Position numbers and translations under genes: made by a program. Below, piece after piece: positions 1 through 9,636 of a stretch of DNA of 14,186 bases. Position 1 is the first letter of the stretch. Every line of letters begins with the position of its first letter. Location of the stretch: positions 1 through 14,186 of the forward strand of contig UZAE01001274.1 in NCBI GenBank assembly GCA_900617975.1, written 5' to 3'. The DNA comes from Rodentolepis nana (lineage: Eukaryota > Platyhelminthes > Cestoda > Cyclophyllidea > Hymenolepididae). Under the pieces are notes generated by a model, which searched no databases, was not told where the DNA came from, and saw only the letters and a list, made by a program, of their open reading frames with translations.

Positions 1-38
1 GGGTGCACCACGTGGAGGTAAGTCTATCGCACACGCCA
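1..38 (-). repeat. SINE-like element, 5' end only, cut by the window edge
   Basis: The first 34 bases are identical to 3331-3364, inside the element at 3044-3367. Only the element's 5' terminal part (reading on the - strand, GTGTGCGATAGAC then the palindrome CCACGTGG) is inside the window. Confidence 0.8.
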
Positions 39-938
39 CTTAAGAAATGTTAAGGGTCTTAATTCAAGGGAATTTTGAAAGTATTTAGTTACCCATCTTC
101 GCGTAATGTTCAAACGCTTTATCCCTATTGGACACAATTGGGTACCTGCCTAAATGTCTATATTAGGCATATTCAGAGCTCTTTGACCGATCCACGTAAA
201 TGATCGCTTGTCGCAGTCATGGACATGACGACAGGACTAGAAAATGTTCCGACAACTAACTGCGCCATCGCGTAAGAAAGGCGATTCACAGTCGGGCATA
301 TTAATTATAATAATTCTAAGATCAGTTAGAGCCATGAAAATTTCCACTAAATTAAATGAAACTACAACATGAATGGTTATTTTTTATTGATGTTGAAAAG
401 CCAAAAAACTCAAATGGCAATTTGGTCGCTGTAAATTTGATATCTTGTTTATCTAAACAAAAATGTGACATCAAAGTGGTTCAAACCAATTGAAAGGGAA
501 GATAACATTTGAGGTCTGCCTTGATAAAAATTTGTGCGCATTCTAAAGTGTTGGAAGCAAGGGGATATATTGGTAAATGATCAATAAGTTCCTAGTAATT
601 CTTCATTCAACGCAAATTTTCAATTATTAGTAGGGTTCGCAATCTAAATTTGCCTTTAATAACATAATTGATCTCTGGCTAAAAGTAACTATTCCCTTTA
701 TCCGTACGCACTTCTAACGGAAATATAGGAATTAATCTTCGTGACAGAAATAAAAATTTCTATTATTTATGAGCAAATAATGGTTCAATAAAATTATGCA
801 ATAAATCAGTTAAAATTGGATATGATAAATATTAATTAAATGCTTAATTAATTTTCAAAAAATTGCTTTAGTTTTAAAAATGCAAATAATCGATAATCGA
901 TTAAATTGTTCTAAGAAAAGCACATCGATTTCCTTTAG
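39..938 (+). other. AT-rich sequence, probably gene A intron
   Basis: It should be intron because the exon at 939 starts at a splice acceptor and the preceding PLD segment (PRMPWHD, IQRWN) cannot be found here on the + strand. No other gene or repeat is recognised. Confidence 0.6.
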
Positions 939-1438
939 ATACGTAAAGTAAAACGGCGAAGATCTCATAAAAGAAAACTTTCGATTCCTCCCATGCTTCT
1001 TCCTTCGCCTCCTAGCAACGCTTGGAGACAGATGGGTTTGTCTGCTGTATCCGGTCGTCGGCGTGCCCACTGCGTCCAAATGCAAGCTCTGAGGTCCGCA
1101 TCACGTTGGTCTTTGGTGGTGAACCGAAGTGGGGGTACTGGTGGGGATAATGACTTTGCCATCGAGCCAAACAACTTGAATATCACTCCCCAATTCACTG
1201 AAAGATCCATCCATAATGCTTATGTCGAAGCGATTCGTAGTGCTGAGCACTACGTGTACATTGAAAATCAATTCTTTGTGAGTTGGTTAAATGAGAAAAC
1301 TATGGAACACGATATTCAGGCCTCGAGGAACTGTGCGCGTGTTGGAAGTCCAATGCCAATGGAGTCAGAATTGCAACCGGGTTTGGTGAAGAATATGATT
1401 GTTCAAGCTCTCTATGATAGAATTCTACGAGCTTACAG
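939..1438 (+). CDS. PLD gene A, first visible exon
   Basis: The acceptor is a pyrimidine-rich tract ending TTTAG at 934-938, and an in-frame TAG at 936-938 blocks reading further upstream. The exon therefore opens at 939 in phase 0 and not at the in-frame ATG at 993; residues before that ATG align with the matching exon of gene B (shared IPP and LLP/LIP pattern). It encodes a basic N-terminal stretch, [17 protein letters not shown], and YVYIENQFF at 1251-1277. After this motif comes a loop of about 40 residues that is longer than in gene B. The exon ends with TAC AG at 1438 before GT, giving a phase 2 intron of 2811 bp. Confidence 0.88.
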
Positions 1439-1726
1439 GTCAGTTGGCCACATATTCAGTTATTTTACAAGTCACTAATACTTCCATTTAGATATCTTTT
1501 AAACAAACAAATTTACATCCTTATTTTACTGCAGTTTGGAATATTTTCCTTTTTCTCCCATTCACCTTCATTTCAAATTATTTTCGTCATCCTTTAAATA
1601 AAGTGTTGGTGAATGCCAATGGTAGGACAAAGCCCTTTTTACGAATTTTAATAACCTGAGAGCATTTAACTAAGACGAATGTGAAAATTAGCCCCAAAGG
1701 GGAGAGAGTCGTGACAAATTATTCGG

Positions 1727-1763
<37 letters not shown>

Positions 1764-3370
1764 GTATCCATCTCCCCACTCTATTCCAATTCTATTGGGC
1801 AGCGATACACTAAGATTAGAGTTCACTTAAGCGACGCCTCAGTGTTCAATGCTCTTTTTTTAATCCTTAATCTCATGGGCGCATGGTCGTGTTCACAAAT
1901 TCAGTGTTTATCGGAGGTTTGATTTAGTTTCCCGATTGGTTTTGGCACTTTATTTCTTTATTAAATTTTACAACAGGCAGAATGTAAACAATATACGAAC
2001 GAAATAATGAATTATTAAACAATTAATCATCGAAATTGGCAAATTTCCTCTATTTTAATAAATATTCTATCATTTATCTGTCGCCATTAACAACAATAAA
2101 TGCCCAGTTGTCTTAGTAACGCGTATTAATGAATTAAATTACTCTATTTCTTTTGAGTTTTGACCTTATTTTACTGTTCGTTTAAGTTTTAGGAGTAACG
2201 ACTTAAATGCACATGCGAGATATGATATGATGATATTTAAGAAGGTTACCTATCTTTACTCTTTACTCATTCTTCAAACCCGCACGCTTAATAAAATAGA
2301 ATACTGCGGGGATTTATATCTCCCATCCAATTCTTGTGTCTCCCTCTTCAATCGGTTAGTTTATTTCGTACCTCAATTACCATCTGGATTTTTTCAGCTT
2401 CGTCTTACCACTTAGTCAGCATTTCTGCCTCCAAGGTCATCGTCTTCAGACTTTTCCTTATTTAACCCTTTAAAGCCCTTTGGGCAGTACGGTGCTCATT
2501 CCAAATCAGCTCCATTGCTACTGGTCTCGTAGCAGGAGACGCTATTGCCGTTTAAAACATGTTCAATACGTCTATGTAGCCTTCGTCTGATACACCACCA
2601 AAACACATCACACCAGTGGCATCAGTCTGCTATGAGATCCATGTGAGTGCGGTAGGGGGGGGGGGCATTTTTCAAAAAAAATTGTTCGGGCGTTAAGGGC
2701 TTGGATATCCTCTCATTACATTTGACTGCTTTCTATCTTTTATTTTAAATGCGTTAAATACTAAATACCTATGTCCCTTTTTATAATAATCTCTCGGTAT
2801 TACGAGATTCGATATATGCAATACGATTCAGCTGCTGGGTTTAAAATATTTTTGCACCTTATTGTAATTTGGCCTCCAATCAATTCGAAAGGGGTCAGAT
2901 TTAGCTAATGGGAAGGAAAAAGTCATGCCTCTCTAAACGAACAGACTATTTTTTCGTTTTGCATTTGGGAAAGGAGCACCTTTCTAATATCTTAATAATT
3001 CATATGAAAAACGCTCGATAACAACTACTTTTTATTTTAATATTTATTTATTTCAAATGGCAGGCGTTATGATAGCTATCATTAGCCATTTAGATGACTT
3101 CGGGCTTCACAGAAGGAAGGTTCATCAAAGTAGCAGAAAGTCGAGTGGTGGGGATCAGAAGAGCGATTCACAGATGTAAAAGAGTCAGACAGACACAGAG
3201 GTAGAAATAAAGGTAAGATGAGTACTGTGGAAGGGGTCGAATATGACAAATAGTCGGGCCATGGTAGATTGAAGTGAGAAGTCAACTGCCGGTTAATAGA
3301 CTTTTTTACCGTATAATTATACGTTGCCCAGGGTGCACCACGTGGAGGTAAGTCTATCGCACACCCCTTA

Positions 3371-3416
<46 letters not shown>

Positions 3417-6400
3417 AATTGAGATAATTTAATTCAAGTGTCTGCCTTGCCTTAGATTGTACTGACGCATCTGAACCCGATGTGATATTGTCCAAATAAG
3501 CATTTATAAAGGGACACCTTATAGATAAGGCATTTTATAAAATAAAAAGAGCGCAGTAGTCAGTATGCGCAAGAAAGTTAGAAAATATTTACATCAAACA
3601 GTAGGCATTTTGATAATTATCATTAGCCCTTTAGTTGACTTCAGGCTTCATAGAGGGGAGGAATAACAAGGTGAAAAATGTCTAAAGAGTGGAACAGAAG
3701 AGTGATTCGCAGATGTAAAAGAGACTGACAGATACAAAGGTAGAGAGTAGGGTAGGGTGAGTACTGGGGGAGTGGTGGAATATGACATGCAGTGGGATCA
3801 TTGTAGTTTGAAGTCAGAAGTCAACTGCCGATTTCTACACTTTTTTGCCATGTGAGGATGCACCACGTGGAGGTACGTCTATCGCACGCCCCAGAAAGGT
3901 TGAAGGACAGATCAGGAAACGATAAAAGTAACAAGGTTGGTGGAAACGACCATCTGTAACATAGGGTTCTTATTCATCAAATTACTTCCTCCCCTAAACC
4001 CAAATCCACATCCGCCGATAGGTCAGGGTGCTGGTAGACGTTGTCATACTGACTGAAGAGGTCACTACCTTTGTCCATCCCTAATTAACGCGAGTGATGG
4101 TACACATGAAATCATTTATTTCATTGCGTCGTGGGAAGAAGTTATCTTTAATCTAAAAGAAGGGTTAATTATTCCTCATGTTTCCTCTTAATTACTGATC
4201 TGTTCAAAGAGCATATAAGCTAACGTGTCGAATATTCTCCGCATTTTAGGGAGAATAAACCATTCCGAGTGTATATAATCATGCCCCTATTACCAGGATT
4301 TGAAGGTGATGCGGGTTCTCGGGTGACTGGGGTTTCCATAAACTACGAGCTGCTATTCATTAAACAAAGTCTCTTCCATGGTCCAAGTGCACTTATTCCT
4401 CGGCTCAGAACTATCTTAGCACAACCGGAGAACTACATCAGCGTTTGCGGTCTTCGCACCTACGATACTTGGCCTGATGGTCGACTGGTAATATTTGTAT
4501 CACTATTAAAAATCAGAAAAAAATTGCGTCACTTTAAACGCATCTTTACGTGTTTAAAATCCATGTGGCCTTGCAATTGTAAAACAGATTCTAGGGCTAT
4601 TTTTGTGGGTCTAATTGCGTCGATGTTACGAGGTGAGTAAATATGAGATGAGTGGAATGCGAAAAAAGAAATTGCATTTGCAGAATTTACTTACAAACAT
4701 AGTTGAATTTACTTAGATCATAGTATCGAAGACAGCTCACCAATTTCGGCATTCTCACAGTTTACAATTTGCGAGTTGAGTTGACCTCCCATCCTACTCA
4801 TATCGTGAAACGCCGGCAATATATTAATTTTTGAGTGAATTCCTTCATGATTTACAACTGACCATTGGAATTAAACACTTTATGAATAAGCTTTGAATAC
4901 GATTCGGGCGAAGAGATTCTGCTAGCTGAAATTCAGAGCATAGGAAATAAAGCTGTACAAAACTAAATTCTGAAAATTAAAACTGAAGAAAAAAATATTT
5001 TTTCCTGACATATTTCCACCTTCTATGCAGTCTCTTTCTTAGGTTCAATTATTCGTCAACGTTTCGACCTTAAATTGAAGTAAAAATAAAGAAAATATCG
5101 ATTCACTCATCAGAAGAAAAAAACAACTATTTTAGTATTGAATGTTCTAGTGAAGGTGTCAAACTACTATTTATCACAACTGTGAAATTATTGTTCTTCT
5201 GGTTTGAAAGAAGTGACGTACAATTTTGCACAAATTATATTTTATATTTTTTATCATCTTAACCCCCTTTCTCAGCCCCTGGTTTTGTTTATTGCAGGCA
5301 ACTGAGTTCATTTACGTTCACTCAAAGTTGATGATCGTGGATGATCGTAAACTGATCATTGGATCGGCCAATATCAATGATCGAAGCATGCTTGGTTACC
5401 GTGATAGTGAACTCGCTCTAGTGGCCGAAGACACTGCAGAGGTGAGATCTTTAAGAAAGTAAAATACTCACATTAGATTTTCCCCACACTATTTCGGTTG
5501 GGATTCCATGTGAAAGATCTGAAACACCCCTTCAATTATTCAAATCATCTTATATTTTTTTCAATTTTCCATTACTCTTAATGGAGAGGTATTGCTATTG
5601 GCCATGAGACAGGAAAGAAATAGGATCGAAAGAGAGGTCACTTGTGTACTGGAAGGCTGGATATGGCTGGCTAGGGTTGACAACGTTTAGGACATGATAA
5701 CACCGTCGAGATGGGCTAAATCTTCATAGTGGATTATGTGCAAGTAAAATGCTTGCCTTGTGAAAGGAGGATAGATGGTATGGAAAGACTTAAACTCCAT
5801 TACGTCCACCTTATCGTAAATTTTATAGTCGAAGATTAAGAGCCCTTCTGAGAGCCAATTGAATTAAAGAGATTATGCAATGGTGACTCCTTTAATTTCA
5901 TAGACGCTAATTCACGCTGGTTGCTTTTGCTTCAGTTGTTTAAGTGAAAAGGATGTGAATTTTACTTAAATTCCTTAAATTTGATTTTATTTTAAGCAAA
6001 ATGCCCAAAATCTTGGTAGACATTATCCTCCAAAATATAGACTCACCACTCTCGTCTTCTCGTATTTTCTGTTTGACCTTACCCTTTTTTCTAAAATATT
6101 GGATAAAATACGCAGAATAAATTTGAATTCATTATTTCGTCTAGGTTGGCACATTGAAAGAGGCGATATTTGCAGGCCAGAAGGTATTTGTCGGTGAAGT
6201 TGCTCGCCGATTCCGCAAATCTCTCATGGCCGAGCACCTTGGAGTTTTGACAAAAGAAGCCCGAGAAGCGGCCGATTGGAATCACAATCTCCTTGACGAC
6301 CCTGTCTGTAATGAGTTCTTCCATAACGTTTGGTGCAAATTCGCCGAGAGTAATATGAAGATCTTCGATGATGTAAGTAACTTGTATAATAAATATTACT

Positions 6401-6671
6401 GAGTCGTTATCAGTAGCAAATATATGTAGCTTCTTCACTTTGCTAGGTATTCGCCATGGTGCCATCGAACAATATGGAATCCTTTGATAAAGTGGCCGAA
6501 ATACGCAGTGTAGAGCCATTATATCGACGTGATCCCAAGAAGGCCAATGAGTTAATCGCAGGTCTTCATGGCCACTTGGTGAGATTTCCTGAAGATTTCC
6601 TTTGCAAAGAGGATTTGACACCACCACAGCTATCTAAAGAGAACGCTATCGGTTCGATAGTTTGGACTTGA
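939..6671 (+). CDS. Phospholipase D (PLD1/2 type), gene A, C-terminal part, five exons
   Basis: Spliced gene: join 939-1438, 4250-4487, 5298-5441, 6145-6372, 6447-6671. The exons total 1335 nt, 444 residues plus stop, with no frame break. Family knowledge: PLD1/2 enzymes hydrolyse phosphatidylcholine to phosphatidic acid and choline on membranes, and two HKD motifs form one active site. Seen here, in order: a basic stretch and Pro-rich linker, the ALRSASRWS segment, YIENQFF, the [14 protein letters not shown] strand, then the second HKD motif (His, Lys and Asp at 5319, 5325 and 5340, followed by GSAN), and a C-terminal domain ending VWT, as in animal PLDs. The first HKD motif and any PX/PH domains must lie left of the window; metazoan family members are usually about 900-1100 residues, so a little under half is visible. 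All introns are GT-AG. It is convergent with a paralogue (gene B). The identification is secure; which vertebrate PLD it corresponds to is not determined. Confidence 0.95.
1728..1760 (+). repeat. (GAT)11 microsatellite
   Basis: Eleven perfect GAT units in gene A's first visible intron. Trinucleotide tracts of this kind often form the 3' tail of RTE-type LINEs, but no coding remnant is recognisable next to it. Confidence 0.95.
2462..2620 (-). pseudogene. Possible relic of a mariner/Tc1-like transposase
   Basis: A GC-richer patch in gene A's first visible intron. Read on the - strand from 2620, it gives [20 protein letters not shown], one internal stop, and later [12 protein letters not shown] before the next stop. 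The first part resembles the VMVFG-x-x-S-x-xG strand of mariner-type transposases and the second the region around QQDSAPAHRA, but the second catalytic Asp is not recognisable. Spacing is roughly right. This is a weak resemblance by eye; it could be chance. Confidence 0.28.
2655..2665 (+). repeat. G11 homopolymer
   Basis: Eleven consecutive G in gene A's first visible intron. Other runs of eight or nine G occur at 8908-8915 and 9062-9070. Run lengths are prone to sequencing error. Confidence 0.9.
3044..3367 (-). mobile_element. SINE-like retroelement copy, full length
   Basis: About 324 bp. On the - strand it begins GGGGTGTGCGATAGAC and ends CATTTGAAATAAATAAA. It is flanked by a perfect 12-bp duplication, TTATTTTAATAT, at 3032-3043 and 3368-3379. 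There are no terminal inverted repeats; an A/T-rich AAATAAATAA-type tail plus a 12-bp target duplication points to LINE-driven retrotransposition. No clear tRNA-type promoter boxes are seen, the nearest being a B-box-like ATTCGACCCC. It sits in gene A's first visible intron, antisense to the gene. A 67-codon reading frame inside it is incidental. Confidence 0.75.
3376..3412. repeat. (AT)18 microsatellite next to a SINE copy
   Basis: A run of about 18 AT units directly after the target duplication of the SINE-like copy at 3044-3367. It is likely polymorphic in length and hard to assemble exactly. Confidence 0.93.
3584..3892 (-). mobile_element. SINE-like retroelement copy, diverged
   Basis: Same family as the copy at 3044-3367 and same orientation, about 220 bp away. 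It starts GGGGCGTGCGATAGAC on the - strand and lacks about 14 bp after the CACGTGGTGCA segment. Possible target duplications AGAAAGTTAGAA (3572-3583) and AGAAAGGTTGAA (3893-3904) match at 10 of 12 positions, consistent with an older insertion. Confidence 0.68.
4250..4487 (+). CDS. PLD gene A, second visible exon
   Basis: The acceptor CATTTTAG ends at 4249. The first base completes the Arg codon split by the phase 2 intron, and reading continues as [19 protein letters not shown]. The later segment [11 protein letters not shown] matches the conserved PLD core strand before the second HKD motif. The exon ends after GRL at 4487 with the donor GTAATA (phase 0). Its length, 238 nt, is exactly that of the matching exon in gene B. 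Reading past the donor runs into a non-homologous low-quality tail, which supports the splice call. Confidence 0.9.
4488..5297 (+). other. Gene A intron, 810 bp
   Basis: GTAATA donor and TTGCAG acceptor, phase 0. AT-rich; no repeat, ORF or RNA recognised. The homologous gene B intron (11044-12059, 1016 bp) carries a SINE-like copy instead. Confidence 0.85.
5298..5441 (+). CDS. PLD gene A, third visible exon, second HKD motif
   Basis: The acceptor TTTATTGCAG ends at 5297, and the donor GTGAGA follows 5441; both junctions are phase 0. The 48 codons hold the catalytic motif: His (5319), Lys two residues on, Asp five further, then GSANINDRS and RDSELAL. In this family the motif's histidine is one of the two active-site histidines. 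All key residues are intact, so nothing here suggests loss of activity. Gene B has this exon fused to the next one. Confidence 0.93.
5442..6144 (+). other. Gene A intron, 703 bp, absent from gene B
   Basis: GTGAGA donor and TCGTCTAG acceptor, phase 0. Gene B reads straight through the matching position. A somewhat GC-richer patch at about 5585-5800 is not recognised. Confidence 0.85.
6145..6372 (+). CDS. PLD gene A, fourth visible exon
   Basis: The acceptor ATTTCGTCTAG ends at 6144, and the donor GTAAGT follows 6372; both junctions are phase 0. It encodes 76 residues including [28 protein letters not shown] and MKIFDD. These match the animal PLD segment that follows the second HKD motif (pattern R-L-x-x-x-x-x-x-LG, then DP-V-x-x-FF-x-x-VW). 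It is about 10 residues longer near its start than the equivalent part of gene B. Confidence 0.92.
6447..6671 (+). CDS. PLD gene A, terminal exon
   Basis: The acceptor TTTGCTAG ends at 6446 after an intron of only 74 bp; phase 0. The exon opens VFAMVPSN and runs through [19 protein letters not shown] to IGSIVWT and the stop TGA at 6669-6671. In mammalian PLD1 the conserved C-terminal tetrapeptide EVWT is needed for activity; this copy keeps VWT at the very end, so its C-terminus looks intact. Confidence 0.93.
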   Translation, partial: VFAMVPSNNMESFDKVAEIRSVEPLYRRDPKKANELIAGLHGHLVRFPEDFLCKEDLTPPQLSKENAIGSIVWT

Positions 6672-9420
6672 CTGCAACTGGAATATTTCCATCTCTGTAA
6701 CGTCTTTCCTCCCTTTTCTTTACCACAATCTCTCCCGCCCCCTACTTTGCCAGCGCCCTCCTCTTCATTCCAAGGTGAAGTTAGTGCCTTTTTCCTACCA
6801 CTGCTGAGAAATCCGACGTATACGATATGACCAATGCTATTGCAAAATATTTCTATTTCTTACGTAACTCGCAAAGCAACTCAGATGACAATATACAGCT
6901 CTCTTTAATTTTTTTACCTTCTAAGCTAAATTTATACCATGAGCATGTCTTTCCTACATTTTTACCACGATCACAGTGTCGGAGTTATGTTGATATACCT
7001 ATATATGCATATAACTTTTCAAGATAACAGAAATAAAAAAATTAAAACTGCCTTGAAAAGTTAATTTGTCAATTACTGAATATCATGAATTCAAGAACCA
7101 ATCAAAATTTGACATTCGGAGCATTAAAATGGCCCACGGAGTACTATAATCCTGGCCAGCAATTATTAGCATGATATTGTAAATCAGTACTCTTCTAACC
7201 TAGATTGAAGCTAGGTACTCCCAACTAAGCCTATAGCTATTCTCTCTGCAATTTGCATTCTATAAGATTTATTAACAAATGTATTCGGGAGGAGACCTGA
7301 TCAGACCAAAGATAAGGGGATTGGTCCATGATGGCCAATGGTTTGAGTGAGATCGATATTACTGAAGGCTTCTTAATTATTCAAAGTGTTTGAACAAGTT
7401 GGTACATGTGGTAATACCAAAAAACGGTGTGCTAAAATGGTTTGAGAAATATTTTAATTTCGAGGGGGCGGTTGTATGTACTTGTATTGTGAGGAGAGTC
7501 AAATTGCATCAAATCGATTATAGGAGCCGAGACATTAGAACAAACTGGCTCCATGCACCCCCCCTATACAGTTCTGCTTAACTTGATACCAGAGATTTTG
7601 AGAAAGAGTGTCGTAAATTTCGAATAAATAATAAGACTGCAGAAAATTTTTGTAAAAAGCAGATGATATGTTCCGTAAAAATATTATACCTAAAATCGTT
7701 AACGGGTAAAGAAAAAGTTTAAAATAGTGCATGCAGAGGCATTTTTCAGGCTTTAATTTCCCAAACGAATAAACAAGTGTTGCTATTCAATCGAGATCTA
7801 AAACTGAGCAGATGTTGTGGCATATGGTTCCGCATCGTTATTGAAGCCTTTGGTTACTACTTTCAATTACTCATCAATGAACAATGAACTCGAAAACGGT
7901 CAACTAACGATCAATCGAATTTTCCTCTTTCGCCACTCATCCAACTCCAGTTGTAAAATTAGTCTCTTCTTCCTCGAGCACAACTTCAAGGCACTTAACG
8001 CGGACATTAAAGGGAAAGAGGTTCTGGCCAAAACTTTTTCCTATACATTTCCAGAGTACATGAGTTGATCGAATTCCATCGGCAGAAACAATTTTAAGTA
8101 GTATTCAGCTCCCCTAACTCTTGTTTGCTCAGCCCATTTGATAAGATTCACCTTGAAAGCTTGTTTGCTGATTTTCGCCGCTATTCAAAGATTTTGAAGT
8201 TTTAAATAAATTCAAGAAAATGTTAGTGACTTCTTCAACGGCTGAAGAATCGGGAGTTTTCATAGATGCAGAAGGTGCAATAAAATAAGATTATAGAATT
8301 GAGGACATTGAGAAAATAGAAGAATCCACTTGTTTAAAACATTCCAATTTTGTTGAAAAATCTTTTACTCCTACAGGCTGTGGAGGAATTTGTAAATTTT
8401 CTAGTTTCAACATTGCAAGGATTAACAGAAAATTTGCCCTTTAATTCTCGCCACTTTTATAACCTTACAAACATTCAAATAGCATCAAATTCACCCAAAT
8501 TGGTTAGTAACACGGGGTTAAATATACTTTAACAGCTCACAATTAATCCATCGAGGATAAATAAGTGCTGGACATTTTTGCAACCACGTTGAATGTGTCA
8601 ATGATTCATAATAGAGTTGATAAACGTTCAGATTGTTGTTTAACTTCTTGGGTCGTTTTTTCGTCGCATTTGTACTTCTCATAACTCTTAAATCCTCTTT
8701 AATATATTTGAAGCAGCTTCTGAACTAACACTCCAGTAATAATTTCTCTAATAACTTTTCAATTTATCCAAACAAGTTATTATTATCTACCCTCTGCCCA
8801 CTCCCACTACAAGTGGCACAAAAGCACCTTTCCGAAAAGGGAGTCAAACAAAGACAATTAAATTAGAGCTAGCTAAGTCCTCTTCAAATTCCTCATTACC
8901 AAGAGCAGGGGGGGGCGAAAATTTCTTATCAAAAGTCTACTCATAACACAAAAAAGCTAGGAAAATAAGGCACAGATATGTGAATTGAAACATAAAGAAG
9001 CAGTTGCCGGTGAGAAGTGGATGGGTGGGAGAAGACCAATTAAAATTCACCTTCAGCAGCTGGGGGGGGGAGATAAGCTTAAGTAACTCATGCGTCTTAA
9101 TGGCCATAATTTCCCGCCTGTCTAGACATTTTTTTAACAATTAAATTAGTATAATTATATCCACCTTCGTGCCTTCAGGATTTAAGCCACAATTCTTAAA
9201 TTTTCCACCTTTAAAGAATTGAGAGGTTATGTTTGAGCCAATTATAATCAGTAAAATAGAACAACCTATTGTCTGAAAGATTAAATAGTAAATTTTAAAC
9301 ATCTTATTTAAAAATAATTCAATAAAAATAGTTCATTTTGGGCATAAATTAAAGAAAATAATAGGGCCTCTGGTTTTTCTCAGTTGAAGTTCTTTTATCT
9401 TGGTAGCGCAAAGTGTCATT
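6672..9420. other. Intergenic region between the two convergent PLD genes
   Basis: It contains the probable gene A 3' UTR (to about 7055) and the gene B 3' UTR (from 9420 leftwards; no clear AATAAA seen on the - strand close by). Two + strand stretches, 7817-8068 (open, 83 codons, GC-richer than its surroundings) and 8377-8502 (42 codons between a CTCCTACAG acceptor-like and a GTTAGT donor-like site), look mildly protein-like but match no family I recognise. Otherwise AT-rich sequence with no gene, RNA or repeat identified. Confidence 0.6.
7032..7037 (+). terminator. Candidate polyadenylation signal of PLD gene A
   Basis: A canonical AATAAA lies about 360 nt after the gene A stop, in an A-rich context. 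The 3' UTR would be about 6672 to 7055, starting with a pyrimidine-rich stretch (6700-6770). No earlier AATAAA is seen after the stop. Confidence 0.5.
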
Positions 9421-9636
9421 TTATATCCAAATCTCTTCACTAACAAGTCGTTCTTTGGTGAATTGAGGAACAGTGAGTTTTTCATCTGCAAGGTACTCTT
9501 GAGGATACTCACAGAGATGACCTCTAACTTTTCTCAACATTTCAGCGAACTCCTCGCCACGTGGCTCACGACCTTGAGTCGAAGGGGGGTTCGGGAGGTA
9601 CTCTCGAATGTCATTTGAGGGTGAGCACTTGAATAC
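9421..9636 (-). CDS. PLD gene B, terminal exon
   Basis: This exon has no ATG near its start, so simple ORF finding misses it. The acceptor TTTATTGTAG ends at 9637, then VFKCSPSNDI, then FAEMLRKVRGHLCEYPQEYL, and FTKERLVSEEIWI with stop TAA at 9423-9421. It aligns along its length with gene A's last exon (VF at the start, RGHL/HGHLV and YP/FP in the middle, IW/VW at the end) and starts in the same phase 0. It is 72 codons including the stop against 75 in A. The last residue is Ile (ATA) where the family normally has Thr (ACN). Confidence 0.9.
   Translation of the reverse strand, partial: VFKCSPSNDIREYLPNPPSTQGREPRGEEFAEMLRKVRGHLCEYPQEYLADEKLTVPQFTKERLVSEEIWI

Larger units (their letters stand above)
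1439..4249 (+). other. Gene A intron, 2811 bp, repeat-rich
   Basis: GT at 1439 and AG at 4248-4249. It holds the (GAT)11 tract, the possible transposase relic, the G11 run, two SINE-like copies and the (AT)18 tract. The rest is AT-rich with no coding signal. The gene B intron at the same place in the protein is 77 bp, so about 2.7 kb of the difference is accumulated or lost sequence. Confidence 0.85.

Noticed and set aside
855..1210. - strand reading frames opposite the first gene A exon
   Set aside because: Shadows of the PLD coding exon; no family resemblance and no codon support.
2227..2415. 62-codon + strand ORF in the first visible gene A intron
   Set aside because: AT-rich, no recognisable motif, length expected by chance.
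3082..3285. 67-codon - strand reading frame
   Set aside because: It lies wholly inside a SINE-like copy, and its frame is not kept in the other copies.
6091..6627. 178-codon - strand reading frame, the longest single ORF
   Set aside because: It is antisense to PLD gene A exons 6145-6372 and 6447-6671 and reads through their short intron; the + strand translation matches PLD closely.
9400..9618. 72-codon + strand ORF
   Set aside because: It is antisense to the terminal exon of PLD gene B, which aligns with gene A along its whole length.
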